The notes under the pieces were generated by a model. It searched no databases, was not told the DNA's origin, and saw only the letters and a list, made by a program, of their open reading frames with translations. This document shows positions 7,632 to 16,182 of a stretch of 64,000 bases of DNA, in pieces. The translations under genes and the position numbers were made by a program. The stretch is from Laedolimicola sp934402125 (GTDB lineage Bacteria > Bacillota > Clostridia > Lachnospirales > Lachnospiraceae), in contig NZ_JBQHTG010000001.1 of NCBI RefSeq assembly GCF_052065835.1, positions 434,001 through 498,000 of the forward strand, written 5' to 3'. Within the stretch, counting starts at the first letter, position 1. Each line of letters opens with the position of its first letter.

Positions 7632-9113
7632 TTACTTGCTGGCTGCCTCAACCTCAGCCTTGGTGCTTAAGGTCAGCGTCACGGTCTTTTCCACATAGCT
7701 TCCGTCCTCCGGAGACTGTACGGTCACCTCCACCGTCTCGCCTGCCTCATAGTACTGCAGACGCTGCCGCAAAGCATCATAGGTCGTCACTCCCACGCCG
7801 TCAAACCGGGTCAGGATATCTCCCTTCTTCAGTCCTGCCTGATCTGCCGCGCAGCCTGCCACTATAGACTTCAGATAGATACCCTCCGGCATATCGTACT
7901 GCTGCGCAATCTCACTAGTTACGTCCTGACAGGTGATTCCCAGATACCCTACCTTCTCGCTGTCTACCTCTGACCGTGTCTTCAGGTTCTGCAGATCGCC
8001 GATAATGCTCTCCACGTCGGAAATAGGAATGGCATAGCCCATACCCTCCACATAGTTAGAGGACAGCTTGGCCTCATTAATACCAATAACCTCGCCCTTC
8101 ATATTCAGAAGCGCTCCGCCGCTGTTGCCCGGATTGATGGCTGCGTCTGTCTGGATCAGCTTATTGCTGATGGTGCTGCCATCTTCATTCTGCAGGGTAA
8201 CCTCTCGGTCCAGGGCGCTGACAATTCCCGTCGTCACTGACTGACCGTAGCCCAGGGCATTGCCGATGGCCACAACCTGATCTCCCACCTGCATCTGAGA
8301 GGAATCACCGATGGACGCCGTCTTGATCTCGGCCATGGTTTCAGCCGGAATATCGGAAAGCTTTACCGCAATGACGCCCACATCCTTGGTGGCGTCCGTT
8401 CCTTTTACCTGCGCTTCTACAGCGGTAGCTCCGTCTTTTCCTTCGTCTACGCTGAACAAAACAGACAGGTTGGTGGCTCCCGTAATCACATGGTTGTTGG
8501 TGACAATCAGAAGCTCGCTGTCATTCTGGCCGATGATGATACCGGTTCCGGTAGAGGTCTCCTCCTGCTGGCGCGGCTGGCTGTACCAGCCAAAGCCCCA
8601 GTAATTCTGGACCTCCTTCACGCTGACATTGGTGATGGCTACCAGAGACGGCATACACTGGGTTACGATGTCAGATACAGACGCTGCGCTACCGGAAGAA
8701 TCGTTTCCGGTCTGCGGCTGTACCGTTCCCACCTCCGGCTTGCTGACGCTGCCGGTGGTATTCTGGCCGGCGGAGGCTGTCACCTTGTCGCCGAACAGCT
8801 TCTGTCCCACAAAATTGGTTCCCTGAAAGGCTGCGCCTGCCACCACGCCAAACACCAGCGCGATGCATACAGTCTTCGCCAGGGTACGTCCAAAGCCCTT
8901 CTTCTTTTTCTGCTTCGGGGGCACAGAGCCTCCTGTATACTGGCTGTCTCTGCCATCATAGCTGTTATGATAATCCGTCGTTCTGTTTTCCGTTCTCTGC
9001 TCCTCGGTGTCCTGATAAAACGGGCCGCTATAGCGATACTGACTTCCGGTCGTTTCCGGATTCTCCGATGTATTCTGATTCTCAGACGTATTCTGATTTT
9101 CTTCCTCGTACAT
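7632..9113 (-). CDS. htrA: HtrA/DegP-type trypsin-like serine protease with PDZ domain
   Basis: 493 residues. A polar Asn/Thr-rich cytoplasmic N-terminus (1-70) precedes one transmembrane helix (about 80-95) and a Ser/Gly-rich linker. The protease domain has catalytic His 208 (NNHVI), Asp 244 (KDVGVI) and Ser 331 (GNSGG). A single PDZ domain (about 390-480) holds YLGITCQDV and GLKKGDILTRFDG. This is the membrane-anchored quality-control protease layout of Firmicutes, acting outside the membrane on misfolded proteins. It is a single-gene unit with its own terminator. Confidence 0.95.
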   Translation of the reverse strand: MYEEENQNTSENQNTSENPETTGSQYRYSGPFYQDTEEQRTENRTTDYHNSYDGRDSQYTGGSVPPKQKKKKGFGRTLAKTVCIALVFGVVAGAAFQGTNFVGQKLFGDKVTASAGQNTTGSVSKPEVGTVQPQTGNDSSGSAASVSDIVTQCMPSLVAITNVSVKEVQNYWGFGWYSQPRQQEETSTGTGIIIGQNDSELLIVTNNHVITGATNLSVLFSVDEGKDGATAVEAQVKGTDATKDVGVIAVKLSDIPAETMAEIKTASIGDSSQMQVGDQVVAIGNALGYGQSVTTGIVSALDREVTLQNEDGSTISNKLIQTDAAINPGNSGGALLNMKGEVIGINEAKLSSNYVEGMGYAIPISDVESIIGDLQNLKTRSEVDSEKVGYLGITCQDVTSEIAQQYDMPEGIYLKSIVAGCAADQAGLKKGDILTRFDGVGVTTYDALRQRLQYYEAGETVEVTVQSPEDGSYVEKTVTLTLSTKAEVEAASK

Positions 9114-9242
9114 AAATATGTGCTCCTTCCTCCGCTCACTTTACTCCGTAGTTTAACAGGCAATTGTGTTCAAAGTGTGAGTAAAACATTAAAAAAAGTT
9201 TACAATTTCTCCGTCGCAGTGCGATAATGATTTTTATGTAAT

Positions 9243-9273
9243 AAATCCGCAGGGTGCTTATACCCTACGGATT
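9243..9273 (-). terminator. weak terminator after toxin remnant
   Basis: Inverted repeat AATCCG-C-AGGGT / ACCCT-A-CGGATT with a 6-base loop and only a short T-rich tail on the minus strand. Confidence 0.4.
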
Positions 9274-9291
9274 CTTCAGATTATTATTGCA

Positions 9292-9468
9292 TTACATCTT
9301 ACTCTGATAGTTTTCCAACTGGTGAAAAATTCCAAGTACATTGACTACATTTCCATCTATATTGAAAACCACAATATAGCTCATACCCGAAACGATAGCT
9401 TCTCTGTAATTCTTCTTCGCCAGATACGCATCTCTGCATTTGGGAAATTGAAAAGGATTATCTTCAAA
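9292..9468 (-). pseudogene. RelE/ParE-type toxin, C-terminal fragment
   Basis: 58 codons follow the antitoxin stop TAG directly in the same frame and end in TAA at 9292. They read NPFQFPKCRDAYLAKKNYRE, then SYIVVFNIDG and NVLGIFHQLENYQSKM, which is the C-terminal half of a RelE/ParE toxin including its last strands. The N-terminal half and any start codon with a ribosome-binding site are missing. A deletion has therefore removed the toxin front and brought its remainder up to the antitoxin stop. It should be inactive. Confidence 0.75.
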
Positions 9469-9729
9469 CTATAAGTCATATTTCGCCCTCGTCTCTCTGA
9501 GCGCTGCCCTTGCATCTCGCACCTGTCCATTCTCCACCTGCTTTTCAGATATTTCAATATCCTTATACATGGTAAGCTGTTTCATTGTTGCTTCATAAAT
9601 CTCCATACTCATAATAACCATATCTCCATAACCATTCTTTGTTACAAAAATCGGCTCCTCCATTTTGTGACACATATCAGAAATCTCTGCTGTATTTTTC
9701 AAATCTTTAATCGGAATTATCTGTGGCAT
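9469..9729 (-). CDS. Phd/YefM-type antitoxin
   Basis: 86 residues. The N-terminal DNA-binding fold has IIPIKDLKNTAEISDM, EEPIFVTKNGYGDMVIMS, and the C-terminal tail is charged, for toxin wrapping. This is typical of Phd/YefM antitoxins, which repress their own promoter and neutralise a RelE/ParE toxin. ATG 9729 follows AAGGAGG, preferred over GTG 9738. Its toxin partner survives only as a fragment immediately downstream, so this is an orphan antitoxin that may still act in repression or protection against related toxins. Confidence 0.85.
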   Translation of the reverse strand: MPQIIPIKDLKNTAEISDMCHKMEEPIFVTKNGYGDMVIMSMEIYEATMKQLTMYKDIEISEKQVENGQVRDARAALRETRAKYDL

Positions 9730-9841
9730 AATCGGCACCTCCTTCTTTATGGGATAATTATACCATAATTATATTCTTTTTCAATCCTTTTTATTTTCCA
9801 TGAATGCCTCATAAACTCCATCCAACTGATGTCAAATAATA

Positions 9842-9890
9842 TAAAAATAAGGGTATTCAAAAACCTTAAAAGCCTTTGAATGCCCTTATT
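9842..9890 (-). terminator. terminator of the seven-tRNA array
   Basis: Arms AATAAGGGTATTCAAA and TTTGAATGCCCTTATT with T-rich flanks, just beyond the last tRNA. Confidence 0.8.
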
Positions 9891-9901
9891 TTCTGCAACA
9901 A

Positions 9902-9982
9902 TGCGGATAACAGGACTTGAACCTGCACGGGGTTACCACCAGAACCTAAATCTGGCGCGTCTGCCAATTCCGCCATATCCGC
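9902..9982 (-). tRNA. tRNA-Leu(TAG)
   Basis: Class II cloverleaf with a long variable arm, acceptor GCGGATA/TATCCGC, anticodon loop TTTAGGT. Last gene of the array in transcription order Pro-Gly-Arg-His-Gln-Lys-Leu. Confidence 0.95.
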
Positions 9983-10061
9983 GTATTGCTGTCCGCTTTC
10001 GTGGACTTGCTTAAATAAAAAGACCGAAAACCCTGTATTCACAAAATCTTCGATCCTCTCA

Positions 10062-10134
10062 TGAAGCATCGGGGATTCGAACCCCGGACAACTTGATTAA
10101 AAGTCAAGTGCTCTACCGACTGAGCTAATGCTCC
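10062..10134 (-). tRNA. tRNA-Lys(TTT)
   Basis: Anticodon stem-loop CTTGA-CTTTTAA-TCAAG; T arm GGGGTTCGAATCCCC. No encoded CCA. Confidence 0.95.
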
Positions 10135-10173
10135 TTATCCATTTAAATTGCGGAAGGTTTTCATCCGTCCCAA

Positions 10174-10245
10174 CTGGGCTAACTGGATTCGAACCAGCGA
10201 ATGCAGGAGTCAAAGTCCTGTGCCTTACCGCTTGGCGATAGCCCA
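10174..10245 (-). tRNA. tRNA-Gln(TTG)
   Basis: Acceptor TGGGCTA/TAGCCCA; anticodon stem-loop CAGGA-CTTTGAC-TCCTG. The weak U-A first pair is typical of tRNA-Gln. Confidence 0.95.
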
Positions 10246-10264
10246 AAATTTTGCTCTCGCAAAG

Positions 10265-10339
10265 GGTGGATAAAGGGATTCGAACCCTTGGCCTCCAGAG
10301 CCACAATCTGGCGCGCTAACCAGCTGCGCTATACCCACC
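10265..10339 (-). tRNA. tRNA-His(GTG)
   Basis: Anticodon stem-loop CCAGA-TTGTGGC-TCTGG. The encoded extra G at position -1 pairs with C73, the histidine identity element. Confidence 0.95.
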
Positions 10340-10384
10340 ATATCTTGCCAAGTAACGGCATATGCAAATCTTGCAATCTGCAAA

Positions 10385-10458
<74 letters not shown>

Positions 10459-10507
10459 AAACCCTTCGAATGAAGTGTTGTCTGTAAGCAAAGTACTCAC
10501 AGATCAC

Positions 10508-10578
10508 AGCGGGTGATGGGAATCGAACCCACGTATCCAGCTTGGAAGGCTGGTGTTCTACCATTGAACTACACCCGC
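10508..10578 (-). tRNA. tRNA-Gly(TCC)
   Basis: Acceptor GCGGGTG/CACCCGC; anticodon stem-loop CCAGC-CTTCCAA-GCTGG. Confidence 0.95.
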
Positions 10579-10587
10579 ATGGTGCAA

Positions 10588-10662
10588 TCGGGGTGACAGG
10601 ATTCGAACCTGCGACCTCCTGGTCCCAAACCAGGCGCTCTAGCCAAGCTGAGCCACACCCCG
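10588..10662 (-). tRNA. tRNA-Pro(TGG)
   Basis: Acceptor CGGGGTG/CACCCCG; anticodon stem-loop CCTGG-TTTGGGA-CCAGG. First tRNA transcribed in the array. Confidence 0.95.
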
Positions 10663-10759
10663 AAGCTGTTCACCGCCGCGTCACTCGTGACGCAAAATAT
10701 ATTCTACTGGATAAAAGTAAAAATGTCAACAACTTTTTTCAAAAATCTTTAAACTTTTT

Positions 10760-11239
10760 TCAGATATATTTTATCGTATAGTGAGCGTCGCCTTTTTCAT
10801 CGATTTCCATCACCATATAGCTGGGCTTTCTGCCCTCCTGGCGGGGATAAGACATACTGCCCGGATTCAAAACCGTCACGTCCTTTTCCTGCTCCAGATA
10901 GGGCCGGTGGGTATGCCCGAACATGGCGATATCAAAACTCCGTGCTCTGGCCTCCTCCTTCAGCATCTCAGTTCCCATGGAGATGTAATAATAGTGTCCA
11001 TGGGTCAGAAGCACCCGGTATTTTCCGATTTCAAATTCATCTTCCCGGGGAAGATCGCAGAAAAAATCATTATTGCCAGCCACCATATGTACCGGACAGC
11101 CTGCCATTTCCCGGATTTTCTCCTCCCTGCCCTCCACGTCGCCGCAGTGAACCAGCATATCGATGGGCTGCTCCCGCTTCAGGGCTTCCCTCAGATTTCC
11201 TTCTTTTCCGTGTGTATCACTGACAATCAGTATTTTCAT
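10760..11239 (-). CDS. YfcE/MJ0936-family metallophosphoesterase
   Basis: 159 residues with a calcineurin-like phosphoesterase fold. Metal-ligand motifs are MKILIVSDTHG (Asp, His), HCGDVEG (Asp), GNND, LTHGHYY and FGHTHRPY. Family members are small Mn-dependent phosphodiesterases; the natural substrate is unknown. ATG 11239 overlaps the rdgB stop (shared ATGA), so the pair is translationally coupled, as is common in Firmicutes. Confidence 0.92.
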   Translation of the reverse strand: MKILIVSDTHGKEGNLREALKREQPIDMLVHCGDVEGREEKIREMAGCPVHMVAGNNDFFCDLPREDEFEIGKYRVLLTHGHYYYISMGTEMLKEEARARSFDIAMFGHTHRPYLEQEKDVTVLNPGSMSYPRQEGRKPSYMVMEIDEKGDAHYTIKYI

Positions 11240-11832
11240 GCGTTTTCCCCTTCTAATACTTCTTTCATGGCCCGCAGCGCCTTGCCTCTGTGGCTCACCA
11301 GGTTCTTCTGTTCCATGGTAAGCTCTGCTGTAGAACAGCCAAATTCCGGCACAAAGAAAATCGGATCGTAGCCAAAGCCACCCTCGCCTCTCGACTCGTA
11401 ACCAATGATACCCTCTATGGTTCCCCTGGTGGTAAATTCGTGTCCGTCCGGAAGCACCGCCGCAATCACACATACAAAACGGGCTGTCCGCTGTTCCTCC
11501 GGGACGCCTTCCAGCAGATCCAGAAGCTTCTGATTTTTGATCTCATATGGGGTATCCTCGCCCATATAGCGCGCTGAATAGACGCCGGGCTCCCCGTTCA
11601 GATAATCAATCTCCAGACCGGAATCATCTGCCAGTACCGGCGCGTCGGTCTGCGCCGCCACAGCCCGGGCCTTGATCAGGGCGTTCGCCTCAAAGGTGGT
11701 GCCGTTTTCTTCTGCGTTGCTCACGATACCGGCCTCCTTCTGGGACAGGATCGTAAGTCCGGGTCTTCCCAGAATTTCACGGATTTCTCTCATTTTTCCT
11801 TCATTTCCTGTGGCAAAAACTAATTTTTCCAT
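11236..11832 (-). CDS. rdgB: XTP/dITP diphosphatase (HAM1/RdgB family)
   Basis: 198 residues. It hydrolyses non-canonical purine triphosphates such as ITP and XTP to monophosphates, cleaning the nucleotide pool. Visible motifs are the N-terminal substrate loop FATGNEGKMREI, catalytic LADDSGLEID, GVYSARYMGE, and the C-terminal GYDPIFFVPE and NLVSHRGKALRAM. ATG 11832 follows GGAGGAGAGAAG. Start sites further upstream at 11877 lack such a site. Coupled with the downstream phosphoesterase. Confidence 0.95.
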   Translation of the reverse strand: MEKLVFATGNEGKMREIREILGRPGLTILSQKEAGIVSNAEENGTTFEANALIKARAVAAQTDAPVLADDSGLEIDYLNGEPGVYSARYMGEDTPYEIKNQKLLDLLEGVPEEQRTARFVCVIAAVLPDGHEFTTRGTIEGIIGYESRGEGGFGYDPIFFVPEFGCSTAELTMEQKNLVSHRGKALRAMKEVLEGENA

Positions 11833-11860
11833 CTTCTCTCCTCCGACGGCTCTTCCGCCC

Positions 11861-13228
11861 TTATCTTCCATTCGCATATACCTTCAGACACAGGTTGCTG
11901 TCCTGATTTGTCTCTACCCGTTCCCAGCCAGAAAAACCATCTGCGCTGATGTAGCCCTCGCCGTCACTCAAATCCACTGCCTCCCGCAGTTCCTCAGAGG
12001 AATATTCCACGGCGATAGGGTATTTGGAACCGGGCGTCGTGATCTGTACCACAACGGCGAACCGCTCTCCTGCTTCTACGGAAACCGCTTCCTGCAGATC
12101 TATCGTATAATAGCCTGCGTACTGCAGATACCCGGATTGGAGAAGCTGTGCCTCTCCCAGGGATTGCTCCCCGTCAAATTCCGGCTGAACGCTGATCCGG
12201 TACTCGGTGTCCGGACCGGTAGCGTAAAAGCCTACTGCCTGAAGGGTCTGATTTCCCGAAGCCTCGTATACGTTGGCAAAGCTGGCTTTTTCCGTATGGT
12301 AGCCGATCTGTCCGCACCAGCCGCACAGATCCGACTGATACAGCTCATCATAATTCTCCGCATCCTCCACCCTGGTGTAGGCCACGCTGTCATTTCCTAT
12401 GTTGGCGTCATAATAGGAGACATAAAAGATTCCCGCTTCTCCAAAGCCTGTTCCCCAGCTGTTCTGGCAGATAAACGCGCCGTCCCCCTCCACCGTCTGA
12501 CTGAAATTCTCTGCCGGGTACTGATCGTCCCAACCGATAATAACCACATCGTGATTGGAGGCTTCCCCGCCGGTGTATGCATAGCTGTGATACTTCCGGC
12601 TGTAGTATCGGGAATCCTGGGTCGGATCGGTAAAATCCATATACAGGGAACTTTCCACGCCTCCATGGAGATAAACCGTCTGCTTGATGGCCTCATAGTC
12701 CTTCGCCTCCGGCATCCGCACCTCCTGTACATGGCAGACCGCCGCCAAATCATCGGGAGAGTAACCGTCCCCATAAGGGTCCGCCTCCTCCGGTACCGGT
12801 CCGGCCCAGGAGGTCAGATAAGCCACCGACATCACATAAGAACCGCCCTCTTCCGTCCCCATTTTAAAATGATTATGATAATTCAAGTGATCCCTGGAAA
12901 AATTCCACAGCTTCTCCGGCATCAGGGACGTCTCCAGCGCTGTCAGACCGGCAAAGGCCCAACAGGTTCCATGCCGGCCCTGATCCCGGACCGGAACGCT
13001 CCGGCCCTCCTCCCGGTAATCATACCGATCCGGGAGTTTTGTTTCTTCCCTGTTCTGCTCGATTGCCAGGGCTTCCGCCGTTTTCTCTGCCCGTTCCCCC
13101 AGCATGGAGGCCACCAGGGCAGCGCCGCCCTCCGGCGTCTCTGCGGGAGCCGTCACTATATCCAGCGCTGTCATTCCACAGCATACCAGAAATGCCAGCA
13201 CCATCAGCGTTTTTATTATCTTTTTCAT
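11861..13228 (-). CDS. secreted papain-like cysteine protease (C1 family)
   Basis: 455 residues. The N-terminal signal sequence has a Lys-rich start followed by LMVLAFLVCCGMTAL. The C1 domain begins at LPDRYDYREE; catalytic Cys 89 lies in GTCWAF, His 226 in SNHDVVIIGWDD and Asn 256 in QNSWG. After the catalytic domain, a beta-rich segment (about 310-455, ending in NLCLKVYANGR) resembles the lectin-like domain often fused to clostridial C1 proteases. The short pro-region (30-62) may keep it inactive until export. The CCG at the signal end could alternatively be a lipobox-like site. The stop of the upstream methyltransferase overlaps its start. Confidence 0.9.
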   Translation of the reverse strand: MKKIIKTLMVLAFLVCCGMTALDIVTAPAETPEGGAALVASMLGERAEKTAEALAIEQNREETKLPDRYDYREEGRSVPVRDQGRHGTCWAFAGLTALETSLMPEKLWNFSRDHLNYHNHFKMGTEEGGSYVMSVAYLTSWAGPVPEEADPYGDGYSPDDLAAVCHVQEVRMPEAKDYEAIKQTVYLHGGVESSLYMDFTDPTQDSRYYSRKYHSYAYTGGEASNHDVVIIGWDDQYPAENFSQTVEGDGAFICQNSWGTGFGEAGIFYVSYYDANIGNDSVAYTRVEDAENYDELYQSDLCGWCGQIGYHTEKASFANVYEASGNQTLQAVGFYATGPDTEYRISVQPEFDGEQSLGEAQLLQSGYLQYAGYYTIDLQEAVSVEAGERFAVVVQITTPGSKYPIAVEYSSEELREAVDLSDGEGYISADGFSGWERVETNQDSNLCLKVYANGR

Positions 13229-14382
13229 ACATTCTGCCGCGGTCTCCGGGGCGGTTTGGGACCCGGAAACTGATAGAAATAGGTTTTCAGCATTCCATTG
13301 TAGATTTTGCGGTTTTTGGCTGCCTTACGGCCCAGATACCGTTCTGCGTCCTCGTAGCTGGTAATCAGATACATAGACCAGTCGTCAAGGCGCCCATAGG
13401 CTTCTCCAAGCTCCCGGTATAGGGCCGGGAGGGCTTCCTTCTCCTCCAGCCGCTCGCCGTAGGGAGGATTGGTGATGACAAAGCCGTATTTTTTCGGGTG
13501 ACGGAGTTCCGCCACCGGACGCGCCTGAAAATGAATCAGGTGATCCACGCCGGCTTCCCTTGCATTTTCCCGGGCTGCCTTTACCATATCCGGGTCGATG
13601 TCGTAACCCTGAATGTCGGTCTCTATCTCGTCTTTGATGAGGTCGTTGGCCTCCTCCACCGCATTGTACCAGAGTTTTCTGGGAATCCTGTTCTTCCAGT
13701 CTTCCGCTATAAATTCCCGGTTCATGCCCGGAGCGATATTGGCCGCCATCATGGCTGCCTCGATGGGGAAGGTGCCGCAGCCGCAGAAGGGATCCACCAG
13801 AATCCGGTCGCCCTTCCAGGGAGTCAGCATAATCAGCGCAGACGCCAGCGTCTCCGTAATCGGCGCTTTGCTGGTGAGCTTTCTGTAGCCTCTTTTATGA
13901 AGGGATACGCCGGTGGTATCCAGACCTACCACCGCCTCGTCCTTCAAAAAGGTGATACGGACCGGGTAGGAGGCTCCCTCCTCGCTGAACCAGGTCACGT
14001 TGTATTTGGTTTTCAGCCGTTCTACCATAGCCTTTTTGACAATGGACTGTATATCCGAGGGACTGAAAAGCTTGCTCTTGACAGAGGTTGCCTTTGTAAC
14101 CCAGAATTTTCCATCTGTCGGAATATAATCTTCCCAGGGAATGGCTTTGATCCCCTCGAAGAGCTCGTCAAAGGTCTCTGCTTTGAATCTGCCTACCTGC
14201 AGCATGACCCGCTCCGCCGTCCGGAGGAAGATGTTGGCCCGGCACAGGGCGTCCATATCTCCGATGAAGGTCACGCGGCCATCCTCTACCAGGCTCACAT
14301 CATAGCCCAGATCCTGTATTTCCCGTTTTAATACTGCCTCCAACCCAAAATGACAGGGCGCAAGGAATTCGAATGTTTCCAT
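13225..14382 (-). CDS. THUMP-domain class I RNA methyltransferase (RlmL/YpsC-like)
   Basis: 385 residues. The N-terminal THUMP RNA-binding region (about 45-155) is followed by a Rossmann methyltransferase domain with SAM-binding PFCGCGTFPIEAA, acidic loop GYDIDPDMV and catalytic NPPYGERL. This matches the N2-guanine methyltransferases of 23S rRNA (RlmL N-terminal half, B. subtilis YpsC). Its likely product is m2G in 23S rRNA, but the target position is inferred from family. The start at 14382 gives the expected N-terminal METFEFLAPCHFGLE. Confidence 0.9.
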   Translation of the reverse strand: METFEFLAPCHFGLEAVLKREIQDLGYDVSLVEDGRVTFIGDMDALCRANIFLRTAERVMLQVGRFKAETFDELFEGIKAIPWEDYIPTDGKFWVTKATSVKSKLFSPSDIQSIVKKAMVERLKTKYNVTWFSEEGASYPVRITFLKDEAVVGLDTTGVSLHKRGYRKLTSKAPITETLASALIMLTPWKGDRILVDPFCGCGTFPIEAAMMAANIAPGMNREFIAEDWKNRIPRKLWYNAVEEANDLIKDEIETDIQGYDIDPDMVKAARENAREAGVDHLIHFQARPVAELRHPKKYGFVITNPPYGERLEEKEALPALYRELGEAYGRLDDWSMYLITSYEDAERYLGRKAAKNRKIYNGMLKTYFYQFPGPKPPRRPRQNV

Positions 14383-14493
14383 AGATTCTCCCTTTTTCTG
14401 TATTCAGACAGACGGCAGACACAGGTTTCCCTGTATATGCCGCCTTGCATCTACTTTTTATCTTAATATGCCCACTGTCCGCTGTCAATATTT

Positions 14494-14826
14494 TTATGAC
14501 GGATCGACACGCCCGGATCCGCCATAGCGCTCCAGATTCCGGCCTTTGTAAGCCTGTATCCCACCCACCAGGGTTGCGGTCCGGTATCCTTCCTCCGCCA
14601 GCTCCCGGGCGGCCTTCATGCTGATGCTGCCCCGATCGCAGTAGAGAACCAGCCTTTTGTGGCGCAACAGCCGGGCCCGTTCCTTAAGCTGTCCATAGGG
14701 GATACAGACAGCGCCCTTCAGGTGCAGGCGGCGGAATTCCCCCGGGTCCCGGATATCAATCACGATACAGTCCGGCCGGAACAGACAGCGATCGATTTCC
14801 CTGGGGGATATGGTCCCGAAATTCAT
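14494..14826 (-). CDS. rhodanese-like domain protein
   Basis: 110 residues forming one rhodanese domain. The N-terminal VIDIRDPGEFRRLHLKGAVCIP and active-site loop YCDRGSIS with the predicted persulfide-carrying Cys are visible. Single-domain rhodaneses carry sulfane sulfur for thio-cofactor synthesis or detoxification. The partner is not evident here, since it stands alone between the methyltransferase and the HAD gene. Confidence 0.88.
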   Translation of the reverse strand: MNFGTISPREIDRCLFRPDCIVIDIRDPGEFRRLHLKGAVCIPYGQLKERARLLRHKRLVLYCDRGSISMKAARELAEEGYRTATLVGGIQAYKGRNLERYGGSGRVDPS

Positions 14827-14904
14827 ACGATCACCTTCTATATAGAGGAGTATACTTTATGAGTATGCGAAAAAGAGAGCGTCGTGAAAGTATTTTATAT
14901 AAAG

Positions 14905-14936
14905 CAAAAGAGCCCGCTCTGCCATGCAGAACGGGC
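14905..14936 (-). terminator. terminator of the PTS operon
   Basis: Minus-strand GCCCGTTCTGC, 3-base loop, GCAGAGCGGGC, then TCTTTTG. It follows the HAD gene, the last of four PTS operon genes. Confidence 0.85.
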
Positions 14937-14948
14937 GGTAATTTGTTT

Positions 14949-15746
14949 TTAATTTTGAGACAGGAAAGCCAGGCAGGCTGCTACGTCCGGGAATATGCGG
15001 GACGACTGGATCTCCCGGCGGATAGCTTCATTGGCCCCTTTTAGGGTACAACCCTGATAGCGGCGCAGCATACCTAAATCATTATAGGAATCTCCGATAG
15101 CGGTAATACTTCCTGTAAATCCGATGGCCTTGGCCAGAATTGCGATTCCTTCTTCTTTTCCAAGACCCCGGCTTACAATATCCGCGTTATTTTCGTTGGC
15201 GAAGGCCTCCGCTCCGGGGTAGCGGGCGTTAATCTGCTCTGCGGCTTCAAGAGTTTTATTGCTGTCGTGAAAGCGCACATGAACCTGCAGCGTATCACGG
15301 CAGACCCTCTGAAATTCCTCCTGCATAATAGTCTCCCCGATCCCGTGATACAGAATATCCTCCTGCTCATTCTCTGTAATAACCTGTTTTCGGAACCCTT
15401 TGCAGGTGACGTCTACCGGTATTCCATATTGCTCCAGCAGATAATCGGTTATCTGCAGTACCTCGGCTGTATCCATTGTTTTCTCATACAGGACTCTGCC
15501 GTCCCAGCTTACGATACGCGCGCCGTTATTGCAGATCAGATAGTCGGCCTCGGCTCCCCATTCTTCCAGTTTTTCCCTGAGTATGATTTCTTCCCGGCCA
15601 GTGGCAATGAGGAACAGGTTCCCCTGCTGCCTCCAGGTCCGGACTGCCTGTATGTTTTCTTTTGTAATCTGTGAGTTTACATAATATGTCCGATCAAAAT
15701 CGGACGCCAACAATTTAGCCAAATTTGACAATGCCATTTTCTCCAT
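14949..15746 (-). CDS. HAD-superfamily (Cof-type) phosphatase
   Basis: 265 residues. Motif I is ASDFDRTYY (nucleophile and acid/base Asp), motif II ATGRE, and the C-terminal motif GDSYNDLGML, with a Cof-type C2 cap between. Cof-like HAD enzymes dephosphorylate sugar phosphates and flavin or pyridoxal phosphates. Its position at the end of a PTS operon suggests dephosphorylation of the imported, cleaved sugar phosphate. The start region overlaps the EIIA gene by 32 bases; ATG 15746 or 15737 are both possible. Confidence 0.85.
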   Translation of the reverse strand: MEKMALSNLAKLLASDFDRTYYVNSQITKENIQAVRTWRQQGNLFLIATGREEIILREKLEEWGAEADYLICNNGARIVSWDGRVLYEKTMDTAEVLQITDYLLEQYGIPVDVTCKGFRKQVITENEQEDILYHGIGETIMQEEFQRVCRDTLQVHVRFHDSNKTLEAAEQINARYPGAEAFANENNADIVSRGLGKEEGIAILAKAIGFTGSITAIGDSYNDLGMLRRYQGCTLKGANEAIRREIQSSRIFPDVAACLAFLSQN

Positions 15747-16182
15747 TTTGAACCGTGCCTTTTTTCAGCAAGGTTATATTTTCTCCGCTTGTGAAGATAA
15801 CCGGGGAAACCACGGATTTTCCCTGGGCTTTCAGGTAATCTGTATCTACCTTTACCAGAACGTCTCCCTGACTGACGGTATCACCCTGGCTGACCTGTAC
15901 GTCAAAGCCCCGCCCATTCAGCGCCACGGTGTCCATACCGATATGAATCAGAATCTCCTTTCCATCATCGGTGCTCAGGCCAAAGGCATGGCCGGTAGGA
16001 AATGCAGTAACAATCGTTCCGCTCATGGGCGCGGTCACTTCCGTTCCTGTCAGCTCTACCGCAAATCCGTCTCCCATCATTTTCCCGGCAAATACCGGAT
16101 CCGGACACTGTTCAATAGGAAGCAGCGTTCCTGTCATCGGTGATACAAATTCTTCTTTTTTCTTACGACTGAATAATCCCAT
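15715..16182 (-). CDS. PTS glucose-type EIIA domain protein
   Basis: 155 residues, the length of a stand-alone Crr-like EIIA. It has VSPMTGTLLPIEQCPDPVFAGKMMG, the first conserved His in GHAFGL and the phospho-accepting His in LIHIGMDTV. It passes phosphate from HPr to the EIIB domain of the permease two genes upstream, which lacks its own EIIA. Its start lies 20 bases inside the lyase gene, so expression is coupled. Confidence 0.93.
   Translation of the reverse strand: MGLFSRKKKEEFVSPMTGTLLPIEQCPDPVFAGKMMGDGFAVELTGTEVTAPMSGTIVTAFPTGHAFGLSTDDGKEILIHIGMDTVALNGRGFDVQVSQGDTVSQGDVLVKVDTDYLKAQGKSVVSPVIFTSGENITLLKKGTVQNGENGIVKFG

Noticed and set aside
11672..13273. 533-codon open frame on the plus strand
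   Set aside because: It is the antisense of the C1 protease and rdgB genes; no ribosome-binding site and no sensible protein motifs.
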